Assembly (NCBI GenBank): GCA_023408815.1
Contig: JAEYJO010000032.1
Coordinates: 49,715-113,714, forward strand
DNA from: Bacillota bacterium
GTDB lineage: Bacteria > Bacillota > Clostridia > Lachnospirales > Lachnospiraceae
Direction: 5' to 3'
DNA length: 64,000 nt
The translations under genes and the position numbers were made by a program. Of this stretch, positions 25,445-34,089 are shown one piece after another; the first letter of the stretch is position 1, and each line of letters starts with the position of its first letter. The notes under the pieces are model-generated. The model worked only from the letters and a program-made list of their open reading frames with translations. It ran no database searches and was not told the origin of the DNA.

Positions 25445-25967
25445 CTTTAAACTGGATGTGATTTCAGTACGGCTTGTCAAGGATGCTCCCATTCTTTCCA
25501 ATCATAAGATTATAACTCCGCAAGATGCGTTAGATATCATTGGAAATGAGCTTTGTGAAATGGATCGGGAGGTGGTGTGTGTCATTAATCTAAAATCGGA
25601 TTTAACACCGATTAACTGTCATTTTGCCAGTATAGGAGCATTAAACGAGGCAATCGTACATCCAAGAGAGTTATTTAAAGCAAGTATTTTGTCCAATGCT
25701 GCCAGTATGATATTGGTACATTCACACCCTTCCGGTACACTTTTGCCATCCAAGCAGGATGTTAATGTAACAGATAGGCTGATCGAGGTCTGCGGAATAA
25801 TGGGAATTCCGTTGTTGGATCATGTCATTGTAGGCGGAGATAATCGTGAATTTTTCAGCTTCAAGCAGAAAGGAATTATGCCAAATCCCAGTTATCTTCT
25901 TCGAACGGACTATCAAGAACTGGAATTTAAACCAGCAGTGGTTTTGGAGAAAGGAAAGAAAAGGTGA
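25425..25967 (+). CDS. RadC-family JAB-domain protein
   Basis: A 180-residue protein with the RadC JAB1/MPN+ metalloprotease-like core: HSHPSG near residue 105 and the downstream SKQD near 115 supply the metal ligands, followed by LLDHVIVGG. RadC-like proteins are frequent on mobile elements near DNA-processing genes, but their activity is unclear. ATG 25425 has GGAAGGG 6 nt upstream; an in-frame start at 25395 is unsupported. It ends 4 nt before the TOPRIM gene, so the two are co-translated. Confidence 0.85.
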   Translation: MPRKKNDFKLDVISVRLVKDAPILSNHKIITPQDALDIIGNELCEMDREVVCVINLKSDLTPINCHFASIGALNEAIVHPRELFKASILSNAASMILVHSHPSGTLLPSKQDVNVTDRLIEVCGIMGIPLLDHVIVGGDNREFFSFKQKGIMPNPSYLLRTDYQELEFKPAVVLEKGKKR

Positions 25968-25971
25968 AGGA

Positions 25972-26937
25972 ATGGAGTACTTTACAGAAGAAGATTTGGC
26001 AATTGCCAAACGTGTGGATCTTACAACCGTTGCATCCTCCCTTGGATATACGGTAAAAAGAATTGGAAAGTATCATACCTTAAAAGAAATGGATTCCATA
26101 AGAATTTATGATAAAACACACTGGTTTCGCTGGTCAAGACAGTATGAAAAAGGTTCTAACGGGGGTTCGCAAATTGATTTCTTATGTGTGTTTTGTGGGA
26201 TGGAGGTAAAGGAAGCGGTATTTTGGCTGCTTGATTTTGCAGGGCATCAGAGGGAACAGCATAAGACTTCTCCGATCATTTTGGAGGACAGAAGAAAGGA
26301 AGAGAAAAAAGCCTTTCTTCTGCCGGAGCCTGCGCTAGATCATACGTACTTATATTCCTATTTGAATGAGGAGCGAGCAATCAGTAGAGCTGTGATTGAT
26401 TTCTTTGTAAAGAAGGGTTTAATCTATGAAGCAAAAAGATACCATAATATTGTATTCAAGGGAAATGATGCTGCTGGTATCACGAAATTTGCCAGTATGA
26501 GAGGCGTGTTTGATAAAGAGGGGAAACCATTTCAATGTGATGTTGCAGGAAATGATAAAGAGTATGGATTTAATATCGCAAATGAGGAAAGCAAGGAACT
26601 GGTGGTTTTTGAAGCAGCCATTGATTTAATGAGCTACATGGATATTCATAACGATTTTGAATCAAACAAGCTGGCATTGGGAATGGTTCATGATGCGCCA
26701 CTGGTAACTTTTTTGAGGGAGCATCCATGGGTGGAAAGCATTCGGTTTTGTTTGGATAATGACAAGCCGGGAAGAAAAGCGGCGGAGCATCTTATGGAGA
26801 AATATTATGGACTGGGGTATGAGGTGGAGGACAGTCCTCCACCTGCTGGATATAAGGATTATAATGAATGGCTGGTGACCATAAAACATGTGCTTAAAAC
26901 AAATAAAAAAATGGAAGTAAATTTACTAAACAGATAA
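25972..26937 (+). CDS. DUF3991 and TOPRIM-domain (primase-like) protein
   Basis: A 321-residue protein with an N-terminal zinc-finger-less primase-like domain (KRVDLTTVASSLGYTVKR... GSNGGSQIDFLC), a DUF3991-type middle part and a TOPRIM segment: the acidic motif VVFEAAIDLMSY near 210 and the pair CLDNDKPGRKAA near 258. Such proteins are typical of Firmicutes ICEs and may act in replication or repair of transferred single-stranded DNA. ATG 25972 has AAGGTGAAGG just upstream. This is the last ICE-core gene before the AT-rich cargo. Confidence 0.8.
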   Translation: MEYFTEEDLAIAKRVDLTTVASSLGYTVKRIGKYHTLKEMDSIRIYDKTHWFRWSRQYEKGSNGGSQIDFLCVFCGMEVKEAVFWLLDFAGHQREQHKTSPIILEDRRKEEKKAFLLPEPALDHTYLYSYLNEERAISRAVIDFFVKKGLIYEAKRYHNIVFKGNDAAGITKFASMRGVFDKEGKPFQCDVAGNDKEYGFNIANEESKELVVFEAAIDLMSYMDIHNDFESNKLALGMVHDAPLVTFLREHPWVESIRFCLDNDKPGRKAAEHLMEKYYGLGYEVEDSPPPAGYKDYNEWLVTIKHVLKTNKKMEVNLLNR

Positions 26938-27213
26938 GAAAAAAATTGTTGAGGTGTTGAGTAAATAGGGCTTTTATTGTAATTTATCAAAGGCAACAGA
27001 TAGTAACATGATTGAACTTGAAAACAATTTTAGATTCGTTTTTTAGTTATTTGTACTAGACAATTCATTATAGTTCTTTATTTTTGACTTAAGATTTTTT
27101 ATAAGTTAAGATTGTATGATTTTAAATACATAAATATATTGAGAATAATTGTTGTTTTATAGGATACGTTAACATTGTTAAATTAAATAAATTTCAAAGA
27201 AAGTGAGAATATT
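26938..27213. other. AT-rich gap before the cargo island
   Basis: No gene, clear promoter or terminator is seen in these 276 bp. The base composition is visibly more AT-rich than the genes to the left, marking the left border of the cargo. The last 40 bp before the next gene resemble those before the paralogue at 30318. Confidence 0.5.
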
Positions 27214-27969
27214 ATGGCAAACTCAAGTAAAGAACCACAGTCCCAATTTTTGTGTACAATTAAGCATCTTCCAGACGAACTAAAGATGCAAGCAGATCAA
27301 AAAGCAATTGAGATTAATCCAATGAATGAACCTAAAACCGAGCTAGCTGCCAAGGTAAGAAAACTTTGGCCTCAATCAGGTGTTTCGTTAACGGTTCAAT
27401 TTATTGATAATCCAATGCCTCCAGCAGATGTAAGAAGTAGGATTTTAACTCATATGAATGCATGGGATAAATACGGAAATATCAATTTTAAGGAAGTTAC
27501 CTCTAGTGGACAGGTACGGATTACACTAAGAGGTAATAGATTTTGGTCATTTTTAGGTACAGATATTCTTCTTATTCCATCAAACGAACCAACTATGTGC
27601 CTCGGTGGATTTGATATGAGCACCCCAGAGTCAGTATATAGACGTGTTGTACGTCACGAGACCGGTCACACGTTAGGATACGAACACGAACACTTACGTA
27701 AAGAAATCATTTACAAAATAGATAGACAAAAAGCAATTGATTATTTTAAAGAGATGTTCAAATGGTCAGATGAAATGACCATACAAAATGTACTAACACC
27801 ATTAATGGATTCTGAAATTATAACAACAGAAAGTGCGGATACGGCATCTGTAATGTGCTATAGCTTACCTGGTGAAATTATGAAAGATGGAAAACCTGTT
27901 ATAGGTGGAGACGATATTAGTAAAGATGATGGAGATTTAACTTCAAAATTATACCCTAAAAAAGCATGA
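27214..27969 (+). CDS. Astacin-like (M12) zinc metalloprotease, paralogue 1
   Basis: A 251-residue metzincin without signal peptide or TM. The zinc-binding motif HETGHTLGYEH (HExxHxxGxxH) lies at about 148-158, and the Met-turn SVMCY near 211. The N-terminal part FLCTIKHLPDELKMQADQKAIEINP and the VRITLRG / WSFLGTDIL segments recall a family of intracellular-looking M12 peptidases. The gene has AT-rich codon use unlike the ICE core. GAAAGTGAG lies 10 nt before ATG 27214. Leader and protein are repeated at 30318. The target is unknown; action on a neighbouring cargo protein is a possibility. Confidence 0.85.
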   Translation: MANSSKEPQSQFLCTIKHLPDELKMQADQKAIEINPMNEPKTELAAKVRKLWPQSGVSLTVQFIDNPMPPADVRSRILTHMNAWDKYGNINFKEVTSSGQVRITLRGNRFWSFLGTDILLIPSNEPTMCLGGFDMSTPESVYRRVVRHETGHTLGYEHEHLRKEIIYKIDRQKAIDYFKEMFKWSDEMTIQNVLTPLMDSEIITTESADTASVMCYSLPGEIMKDGKPVIGGDDISKDDGDLTSKLYPKKA

Positions 27970-28082
27970 TTTTTCATTAGCAAAACTGCTCAATATATAA
28001 TTCTGTAGGGAAGAATAGGTTATAATACAGTGCATATCAATTATTTACCTAATTAAAATTAAAAAAGAAAGAGAGTAATTTT

Positions 28083-28990
28083 ATGTCAAATCCTAGATAT
28101 ACCCTTATTAAGGGAAAATTTCATATCTTTTATCCAGATTCACCCAATCAAGGTCCGCAACCTGATGGTGATACTTTAACTTTTGAGCCAGACAATCCAG
28201 ATGTTTTTAGAGATTTTAAACGTTATCCAGATTTAAGCAGAAGAGGAACACTTAGTATTAGATTCGAAGCGATAGATGCGTTAGAAACTCACTATCCATA
28301 TCCTGGTGGTCCCGTTTATCAGCAAAAAAATTTGCTTATAAAGCCAGAGATTTCATGTTGGAAAGTTTAGGCTTTAAAGATATTATTTTTGATTCGAATT
28401 CACCAAATAAAATTGTATCAGCAAATAAAAGTTATATGGAAGGATATGTATTAGCAAATAGTGTGGATGTTTATGGAAGAGTTATTGCTTTTGTTTATTT
28501 AGGAGGTTCTACAATTGAAGATAGTACAAAAGTTTTTATTAATGAAAGTATGCTTAAAAACAGTGTCAATTTTAAATTGTTAGCTGAAGGTTTAGTATAT
28601 CCAACTTTTTATGCTTCATTACCAATAGAATTAGTACAGTATTTTTCATCAGAGACTAAAGAGGTTCGTAAAGAAAAAAGAGGGTTATGGGCTGAAGAGC
28701 ATATTAATATTGAAAAATCTATTAAAGTTAATAATATAGATGACTTAGAAATTTTGATTGCCTGGCCAAAATTATTTAGAAGATTAGCAGAATTTTTTAA
28801 AAGAAAATATAAATGTATAGATGATTTTCTCCCTTGGCTTCATGATAATGTAAAAGGTTATGATGATGAAGTGATTTTTCCAAATCTAGAAAAAGGAAAT
28901 TTGCATGATATGATTGCTATTGATAATGGAGAGATTAAAATGCTTTATTTACCAGAAGATGTAATTATTATTGATAAAGAGAAAAAATGA
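28083..28990 (+). pseudogene. Staphylococcal-nuclease-like (SNase) protein split by a frameshift
   Basis: Frame 1 (28083-28370) encodes an SNase N-terminal half with the catalytic pattern IRFEAIDALET (equivalents of R35, D40 and E43). The second frame (28355-28990, open from about 28331) continues it with AYKARDFMLESLGF, then DVYGRVIAFVYLGG, which supplies the R87 equivalent, and a C-terminal domain of about 130 residues. The switch is at seven A residues (28324-28330). One extra A, or a -1 slip on CAA-AAA-AAT, joins the halves as QQK(K)FAYKARDF. All catalytic residues survive, so it may be a programmed or slippage-dependent frameshift, a sequencing error or a recent mutation. Confidence 0.75.
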
Positions 28991-29063
28991 GCAGAATAAA
29001 GCTTAAGTATTGCTATAAAATGGAAGCTAATAATGAATTGTCAGAAAAATATGGAGGTAAAAT

Positions 29064-29726
29064 ATGCCAGTAAAGAATTATGGAGTTTTAAAAGGACGAG
29101 TACGTGATGCAAAAAGTGAAAGAGATAACAATTCACCCCATTATCAAATTTTAGTAGAAGGTGAAGAAAACAAAAAATATAGAGTTGCTGTTAATGTAAT
29201 GTCTATTTCAGAAGAATCAGAATTGTTATATTTTGCGGATGATGAGTTTGATGGGTCTGCTATAACACATCTTCAGTCATTAGATTATGGCTACACTAAA
29301 ATAGACAATAAAAATAGAGAAATTGCATTGGATTATATACGAGGTAATTTAATAAAAGACCGCAAAGAAATGAAACCCATATCACATCATAAATTTGGTG
29401 AAAGTAATGATTTAAGTGATTTTATGGATAGTCATATACAAGTGCTAGATAACACAGCAACTATTTATGTTTTTGGTTCTAAATTTGGACCGGAAGAAAA
29501 AGAAGATAAGGTATTTGAATTTAAACCAGCTTTGGGTATGCATAATGTTCATATGAATCAGGGAAATTATGGTCGCTTTGAAAAGGATAATGGAATTTGG
29601 CAAGATGGAGGAATATTAATTGAGGAAAAAGGAAAATGGACTGCTGTTTTTCTTGCATTTCTGACTCAATCATGGTGTACCGATGATAAAGGGAATCCAG
29701 AAAAAAAGTGTTCTTATAAAGATTAA
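29064..29726 (+). CDS. DUF2278 (YukJ-like) protein
   Basis: A 220-residue soluble protein matching DUF2278 along its whole length. It opens PVKNYGVLKGRVRDAKSERD, then has SPHYQILVEGEE, KYRVAVNVMS and, near 155-165, the invariant-looking GMHNVHMNQGN with two histidines that could bind metal or act in catalysis. The family (Bacillus subtilis YukJ) has no established function. ATG 29064 follows ATGGAGG-type sequence by 6 nt. It lies between the nuclease and the phosphatase genes in the cargo. Confidence 0.85.
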   Translation: MPVKNYGVLKGRVRDAKSERDNNSPHYQILVEGEENKKYRVAVNVMSISEESELLYFADDEFDGSAITHLQSLDYGYTKIDNKNREIALDYIRGNLIKDRKEMKPISHHKFGESNDLSDFMDSHIQVLDNTATIYVFGSKFGPEEKEDKVFEFKPALGMHNVHMNQGNYGRFEKDNGIWQDGGILIEEKGKWTAVFLAFLTQSWCTDDKGNPEKKCSYKD

Positions 29727-29773
29727 CATTTCAACTAAATAATATATTTACTATAATTATTACAATCATAATA

Positions 29774-30202
29774 GTGCGTCACGCAGATACAGATTTTGTG
29801 ATGGGAGATAATGATCAAAAATTAAATGCAAAGGGACTGGAACGTGCTAATGCTTTAGTACGTATACTGGGGAATGCTGGTATAACAGTATTATTTTCCA
29901 CTGGGAAGCAACGGACTATACAAACAGTGCAGCCATTGGCCGAGTATCTTAAACTTGAAGTTAATAAGATATCTGATGAAGATACACTGGTTAGCAAGAT
30001 TACTTCACTCGAAAAAGGCAACGTTGCCTTTATTGTTGGGCATGCTCCAACCATACCCGAGATTATTAGACAGCTTGGAGGAAATCCTATTGATCCTATA
30101 AATGAATTTGATAATATGTATGTTATTACACTTCATGAGGCTATAGATAATGATGATAAACATATTTCTACAAGCGTTTTGCATTTAAAGTATGGTAACT
30201 GA
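29774..30202 (+). CDS. Histidine phosphatase (SixA-like), start uncertain
   Basis: A protein of about 142 residues from the histidine phosphatase superfamily. The catalytic RHADT motif begins at the second residue, and the second histidine is in GHAPTIPE near 94; QRTIQTVQPL supplies the conserved Arg region. The only standard start in the open frame is GTG 29774, inside the first beta strand. The frame is open back to 29720 and encodes a strand-like IITIIIVRHAD, but has no ATG, GTG or TTG there. Either an ATT/ATA codon is used, or the gene is 5'-truncated. No clear ribosome binding site is seen. Confidence 0.6.
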   Translation: MRHADTDFVMGDNDQKLNAKGLERANALVRILGNAGITVLFSTGKQRTIQTVQPLAEYLKLEVNKISDEDTLVSKITSLEKGNVAFIVGHAPTIPEIIRQLGGNPIDPINEFDNMYVITLHEAIDNDDKHISTSVLHLKYGN

Positions 30203-30317
30203 GGTAAATTGCAAAAATTTAATAAGCAAAAAGTTTTTTATAAAATAGATTTTAGATCTTCTATAGTAATAAGTGAACTGTTAAATTAATATTAATTTTA
30301 GAGAAAGTGAGAATGTT

Positions 30318-31085
30318 ATGATAAATTCAAGTAAAAATCATGAAACTCATTATTTATGTACAATTAAGCATCTTCCAGACGAACTAAAGATGCAAGCAGA
30401 TCAAAAAGCAATTGAGATTAATCCAATGAATGAACCTAAAATCGAGTTAGCTGCTAAGGTAAGAAAGCTTTGGCCTAAATCAGGTGCCTCGTTAACGGTT
30501 CAATTTATTGATAATCTACTACCACAAGTGGAATTAAGAACTAGAATTTTATCTCATATGAATGCATGGAGTCAATATGGAAATATCAATTTTAAGGAGG
30601 TTACCTCTGGTGGACAGGTACGAATTACATTAAGAACTGATCATCCTGATGGTATGTACTGGTCATATTTAGGTACCGATATTCTGCTTATCCCATCAAA
30701 TGAACCTACGATGTGTCTTGGCGGATTTAATATGAATACTGAAGAAAAAGAATATAGACGTGTTGTACGTCACGAGACTGGCCATACGTTAGGTTACGAA
30801 CACGAGCAATTACGTAAAGAAATTGTTTACAAAATAGATAGACAAAAAGCAATTGATTATTTTGAGAAATGGGAGGGGTGGTTACCAGGAGATACTGAAC
30901 GTAATGTATTGATACCATTAGAGGATTCTGAAATTATAACAACAAAAAATGCAGATCCAACATCTATAATGTGCTATAGTTTACCTGGTGAAATTATGAA
31001 AGATGGAGAACCTGTTGTAGGTGGAGACGATATTAGTAGAGATGATGGAGATTTAACTTCAAAATTATACCCTAAAAAAGCATAA
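30318..31085 (+). CDS. Astacin-like (M12) zinc metalloprotease, paralogue 2
   Basis: A 255-residue paralogue of the gene at 27214 with the same active-site sequence (HETGHTLGYEH near 152-162) and Met-turn (SIMCY near 215). The two proteins are nearly identical around residues 10-45 and in the last 45 residues; the differences are concentrated around the middle insertions. The leader GAAAGTGAGAAT.TTATG is also shared, so the duplicated unit included upstream DNA. It is predicted to be active and cytoplasmic. Confidence 0.85.
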   Translation: MINSSKNHETHYLCTIKHLPDELKMQADQKAIEINPMNEPKIELAAKVRKLWPKSGASLTVQFIDNLLPQVELRTRILSHMNAWSQYGNINFKEVTSGGQVRITLRTDHPDGMYWSYLGTDILLIPSNEPTMCLGGFNMNTEEKEYRRVVRHETGHTLGYEHEQLRKEIVYKIDRQKAIDYFEKWEGWLPGDTERNVLIPLEDSEIITTKNADPTSIMCYSLPGEIMKDGEPVVGGDDISRDDGDLTSKLYPKKA

Positions 31086-31161
31086 TACTTCTATCAGTTA
31101 TAATAGTACAAGTTAAAATCCTCTTATATTTTGAATGCATTATTAAATGAAAGAGATTAGT

Positions 31162-31905
31162 ATGTCAAATAAAGCGCAGTATAATAAAAATTTAGTATGT
31201 ACAATAAAAGAACTTTTAATAGAACAAAAGGTTAAAGCAGCACTTCAAGCTGTTGAGATAAATCCAATTAATGCAATAATTGATAACTCTGATATATTTA
31301 AAGAACGTAGCAATCCGATCAAACTTATGGAAAAAGTAAATAAATTAAAGAAGGACTTTAACGATGATTTGAAGGCATCTGAACTTTCAATAAAAGTAAA
31401 AAAATATTGGGGCATAACAGGTGTTAATTTGACAGTTCAGTTTATTGATAAACCAATCCAACCAGAAGAATTAAGAAATAGGATTCTAATGTATATGAAT
31501 GTATGGGGAAGATATGGAAATATAAATTTCAAAGAAGTTTTAAGTAATGGAAAGGTTAGAGTTTCCTTAGAATCAAAGGACATTACTACCTATGTAGGTA
31601 CGGATATTCTTCAAGTTTCAATATGTGAGCCGACTACATGCCTCGGTGGAATTAATTCTACTACTTCAGAGGTACAAGTTTGTAGCATATTACTTCATGT
31701 AACTGGACATTTGTTGGGTTTAAATTATAAAATTCCTTTTTTAGAAAAAGAAAATGCTTTAAATAAAAATATTGAAATTTCAAAGCCTAATAGTATTTTG
31801 AAAAATGACGACCATTATATAATTAATGACAGAGTATCTAAAATGGATAGAAATTTTATTTCCAAATTATATCCTAAAGACTTTCATCCCTATTATAAAA
31901 AATAA
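31162..31905 (+). CDS. Degenerate metalloprotease paralogue 3 (predicted inactive)
   Basis: A 247-residue member of the same family, aligned through VCTIKELL, LTVQFIDKPIQPEELRNRIL, YGNINFKEV and YVGTDIL, with an inserted charged segment near 40-70. The zinc motif is HVTGHLLGLNY: the catalytic Glu is Val and the third His is Tyr. The Met-turn region is also lost. The frame is intact over 740 bp, which suggests a kept non-catalytic role such as regulator, decoy or substrate trap. ATG 31162 is the likely start; ATG 31147 is in frame. Confidence 0.75.
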   Translation: MSNKAQYNKNLVCTIKELLIEQKVKAALQAVEINPINAIIDNSDIFKERSNPIKLMEKVNKLKKDFNDDLKASELSIKVKKYWGITGVNLTVQFIDKPIQPEELRNRILMYMNVWGRYGNINFKEVLSNGKVRVSLESKDITTYVGTDILQVSICEPTTCLGGINSTTSEVQVCSILLHVTGHLLGLNYKIPFLEKENALNKNIEISKPNSILKNDDHYIINDRVSKMDRNFISKLYPKDFHPYYKK

Positions 31906-32007
31906 AATGGAAAGATATAAATTTATAAACTAAAATTTTTATGCATTACTTATTGAGAGTAAAGAAACATTACTCTCAAAAATCAATTAAAGGAGAATCA
32001 CGATTAG

Positions 32008-33843
32008 ATGATATTATCAAATTTAGAACAAAAAGTCACTTTAAACCAAGAAGAGGAATTTCAACAACAGGAAGCCAAGAAACGTTTTGAGGAACGAGTT
32101 AATGAGAGAGAAAAGAATGAAAGTGATCTCTTGGATAATACTCCATACCAAGTTGATACACCTGAACGCGTTTCATATCGCCAAAAGCTTATTAACCCTA
32201 GAGATGGAATGGCCTTAGAGCGGATTATTGGCGATAATGATCTTTTTCCAATTAATTATTTAGAAGCTGGGAAGAAAGCTGGTAAGCCAGTTTGTAGAAT
32301 TGAGGTAAGAGATAGAATGGGGAGAGTTTTAGGACATGGTACAGGATTTCTTGTTTCTCCTTCATTATTACTTACCAATAATCATGTACTAGACCGAGAG
32401 AGTCAGGCTTTATCAAGTACCGCACAATTTAATTATGAACTAGACCTTTCTGGAAAAGAAAAAACTATTATTAGTTTTCGCTTCAATCCAAAGCAATTTT
32501 TTTTAACTAATGCGAAATTAGACTATACTCTAGTTGCTGTAGAAAATTTAGCTGCTGATGGAAGCTCATTATCAGATTTTGGTTATCTTCCACTCGACCC
32601 ACATCCGGGAAAAATTTTAATTGGAGAATATGTTTCAGTCATCCAACATCCTTCTGGTGCACCTAAAGCAATTGCTATTCGCGAGAATAAAGTGGTAGAT
32701 ATTTTTGATGATTTTGTTCATTATTTAACGGATACACTCAGGGGGTCCTCTGGTTCTCCAGTTTATAATGATGAATGGATGGTTGTTGCACTACATCATT
32801 CGGGTGTACCTTCCTCTAATAAACCAGATGAATTTATCGCTAATGAAGGTATTCGGATAAGTAGTATTATAAAAGATGTAACAGAAATGAAAAGTTCATC
32901 TTCACCGGAACAAAGCAAACTCATTGAAGAGTTAGTAAGTATCTATCAAGATATTGAAAATATTGATCTAAATAAAGACGAAGTCAAGGAGTCAGAGGAA
33001 CTTAATGAAGAAACTGAAGAACTTAGCCTTGAGTGGTATGAGGGTTCTACTGGATATGATGCATTATTTTTAGGGGATGGATATGATGTTCCGCTTCCAA
33101 AACTAAGAAGTGACCTACAGCCAGATATTGCGCCTCTTAAAAGTGGTGAAGAGTTACTTAAATACACTCACTTTTCTATTATGATGAGTAAGTCAAGACA
33201 CCTAGCATACTACACGGCGGTTAATATTGATGGAAAACAAAGCAGACAACTTGATCGACCTAATACATGGAGATTTGATCCAAGAATGGATAAGAAATTT
33301 CAAATTGGAAATGATTTATATCAGAAAAATTTATTAGATAGAGGACATTTAGTGCGTAGACAAGATCCAGTATGGGGAGTCAATGCAGAAGAAGCCAATA
33401 CTGATACTTTTCACTATACAAATGCTTCTCCGCAACACAAACGTCTAAATCAAGAAAATTGGTTGCATTTAGAGGATTATATTCTAAATAGTGCAAAATC
33501 TAATAAAATGATGGTTACGGTATTTACAGCTCCTATATTTCGCCCAGATGATATAGAGTATAGAGGCTACAGAATTCCAGAGGAATATTGGAAGATTGTT
33601 GTCATTGTAAAAGAGGATGGTAAACTCTCTGCTACGGCTTATAAGCTGTCACAGAAACATTTAATTAGCGATTTAGAATTTGCGTTTGGAGAGTATAAAA
33701 CATATCAAGTGTATATTACTGATATAGAAGCTTTGACGGGACTAGATTTTGGAAAACTTCGGGAACATGATCCGCTGAAAAAGGTGACTAATGAGTCTAT
33801 TATGGCTCATGTAGTTGAAAAGGCAGAAGACATTATTCTTTAG
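32008..33843 (+). CDS. Trypsin-like protease fused to DNA/RNA non-specific endonuclease
   Basis: A 611-residue two-domain enzyme without signal peptide. After a charged helical N-terminus (1-80) comes a trypsin-like domain (about 95-295) with H in TNNHVLD near 126, D in LDYTLV near 171 and S in RGSSGSPV near 249. An acidic linker (about 300-345) leads to an Endonuclease_NS domain (about 375-590) with the DRGH motif near 443, TNASPQ near 475 and a following N in LNQENW. Both active sites look complete. ATG 32008 has AAGGAG about 15 nt upstream, rather distant. It is the last cargo gene and is followed by a strong terminator. Confidence 0.85.
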   Translation: MILSNLEQKVTLNQEEEFQQQEAKKRFEERVNEREKNESDLLDNTPYQVDTPERVSYRQKLINPRDGMALERIIGDNDLFPINYLEAGKKAGKPVCRIEVRDRMGRVLGHGTGFLVSPSLLLTNNHVLDRESQALSSTAQFNYELDLSGKEKTIISFRFNPKQFFLTNAKLDYTLVAVENLAADGSSLSDFGYLPLDPHPGKILIGEYVSVIQHPSGAPKAIAIRENKVVDIFDDFVHYLTDTLRGSSGSPVYNDEWMVVALHHSGVPSSNKPDEFIANEGIRISSIIKDVTEMKSSSSPEQSKLIEELVSIYQDIENIDLNKDEVKESEELNEETEELSLEWYEGSTGYDALFLGDGYDVPLPKLRSDLQPDIAPLKSGEELLKYTHFSIMMSKSRHLAYYTAVNIDGKQSRQLDRPNTWRFDPRMDKKFQIGNDLYQKNLLDRGHLVRRQDPVWGVNAEEANTDTFHYTNASPQHKRLNQENWLHLEDYILNSAKSNKMMVTVFTAPIFRPDDIEYRGYRIPEEYWKIVVIVKEDGKLSATAYKLSQKHLISDLEFAFGEYKTYQVYITDIEALTGLDFGKLREHDPLKKVTNESIMAHVVEKAEDIIL

Positions 33844-33867
33844 AGTACGTTCTAAAAAGGTTGTAAT

Positions 33868-34074
33868 AAAAGGTAATAGTAAAATCAAAAAAGTGATGGT
33901 AGAAAGTAATAGCAAACGCAGAAAACGCTATGAAAAAGTACCATCACTTTTTATTTGCTCAAAAAAGGGGAAAAACCCCTCTGGAAAAGTAATGGTAAAA
34001 CGCACCATAGAATATAGAAAATGCCGTTAGAAAGTTACGGTAAATTTCCAAAATAACAGTAAAAGTTACCATAA
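33868..34074. repeat. Degenerate AAAGT-A-GGTAA repeats
   Basis: At least five imperfect copies of AAAGTNAYGGTAA occur here, for example at 33868, 33985 (AAAAGTAATGGTAA), 34031 (AAAGTTACGGTAA) and 34062 (AAAGTTACCATAA). A 71-codon open frame across them (33815-34030) is low-complexity and not accepted as a gene. They could be binding sites for a relaxosome protein. Confidence 0.45.
33888..33957 (+). terminator. Terminator of the cargo island
   Basis: A perfect 14-bp stem joins AAAAAGTGATGGTA (33888-33901) and TACCATCACTTTTT (33939-33952), with an inner ATAGC/GCTAT stem, and ends in T residues. Confidence 0.75.
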
Positions 34075-34089
34075 CAATATTATATCGGG

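Noticed and set aside
33815..34030. 71-codon K/V/R-rich open frame after the endonuclease gene
   Set aside because: It runs over the terminator stem and the degenerate repeats and lacks a ribosome binding site; composition reflects the repeats.
33868..34074. CRISPR-like array
   Set aside because: The repeats are too short, degenerate and unevenly spaced, and no cas gene is in the window.
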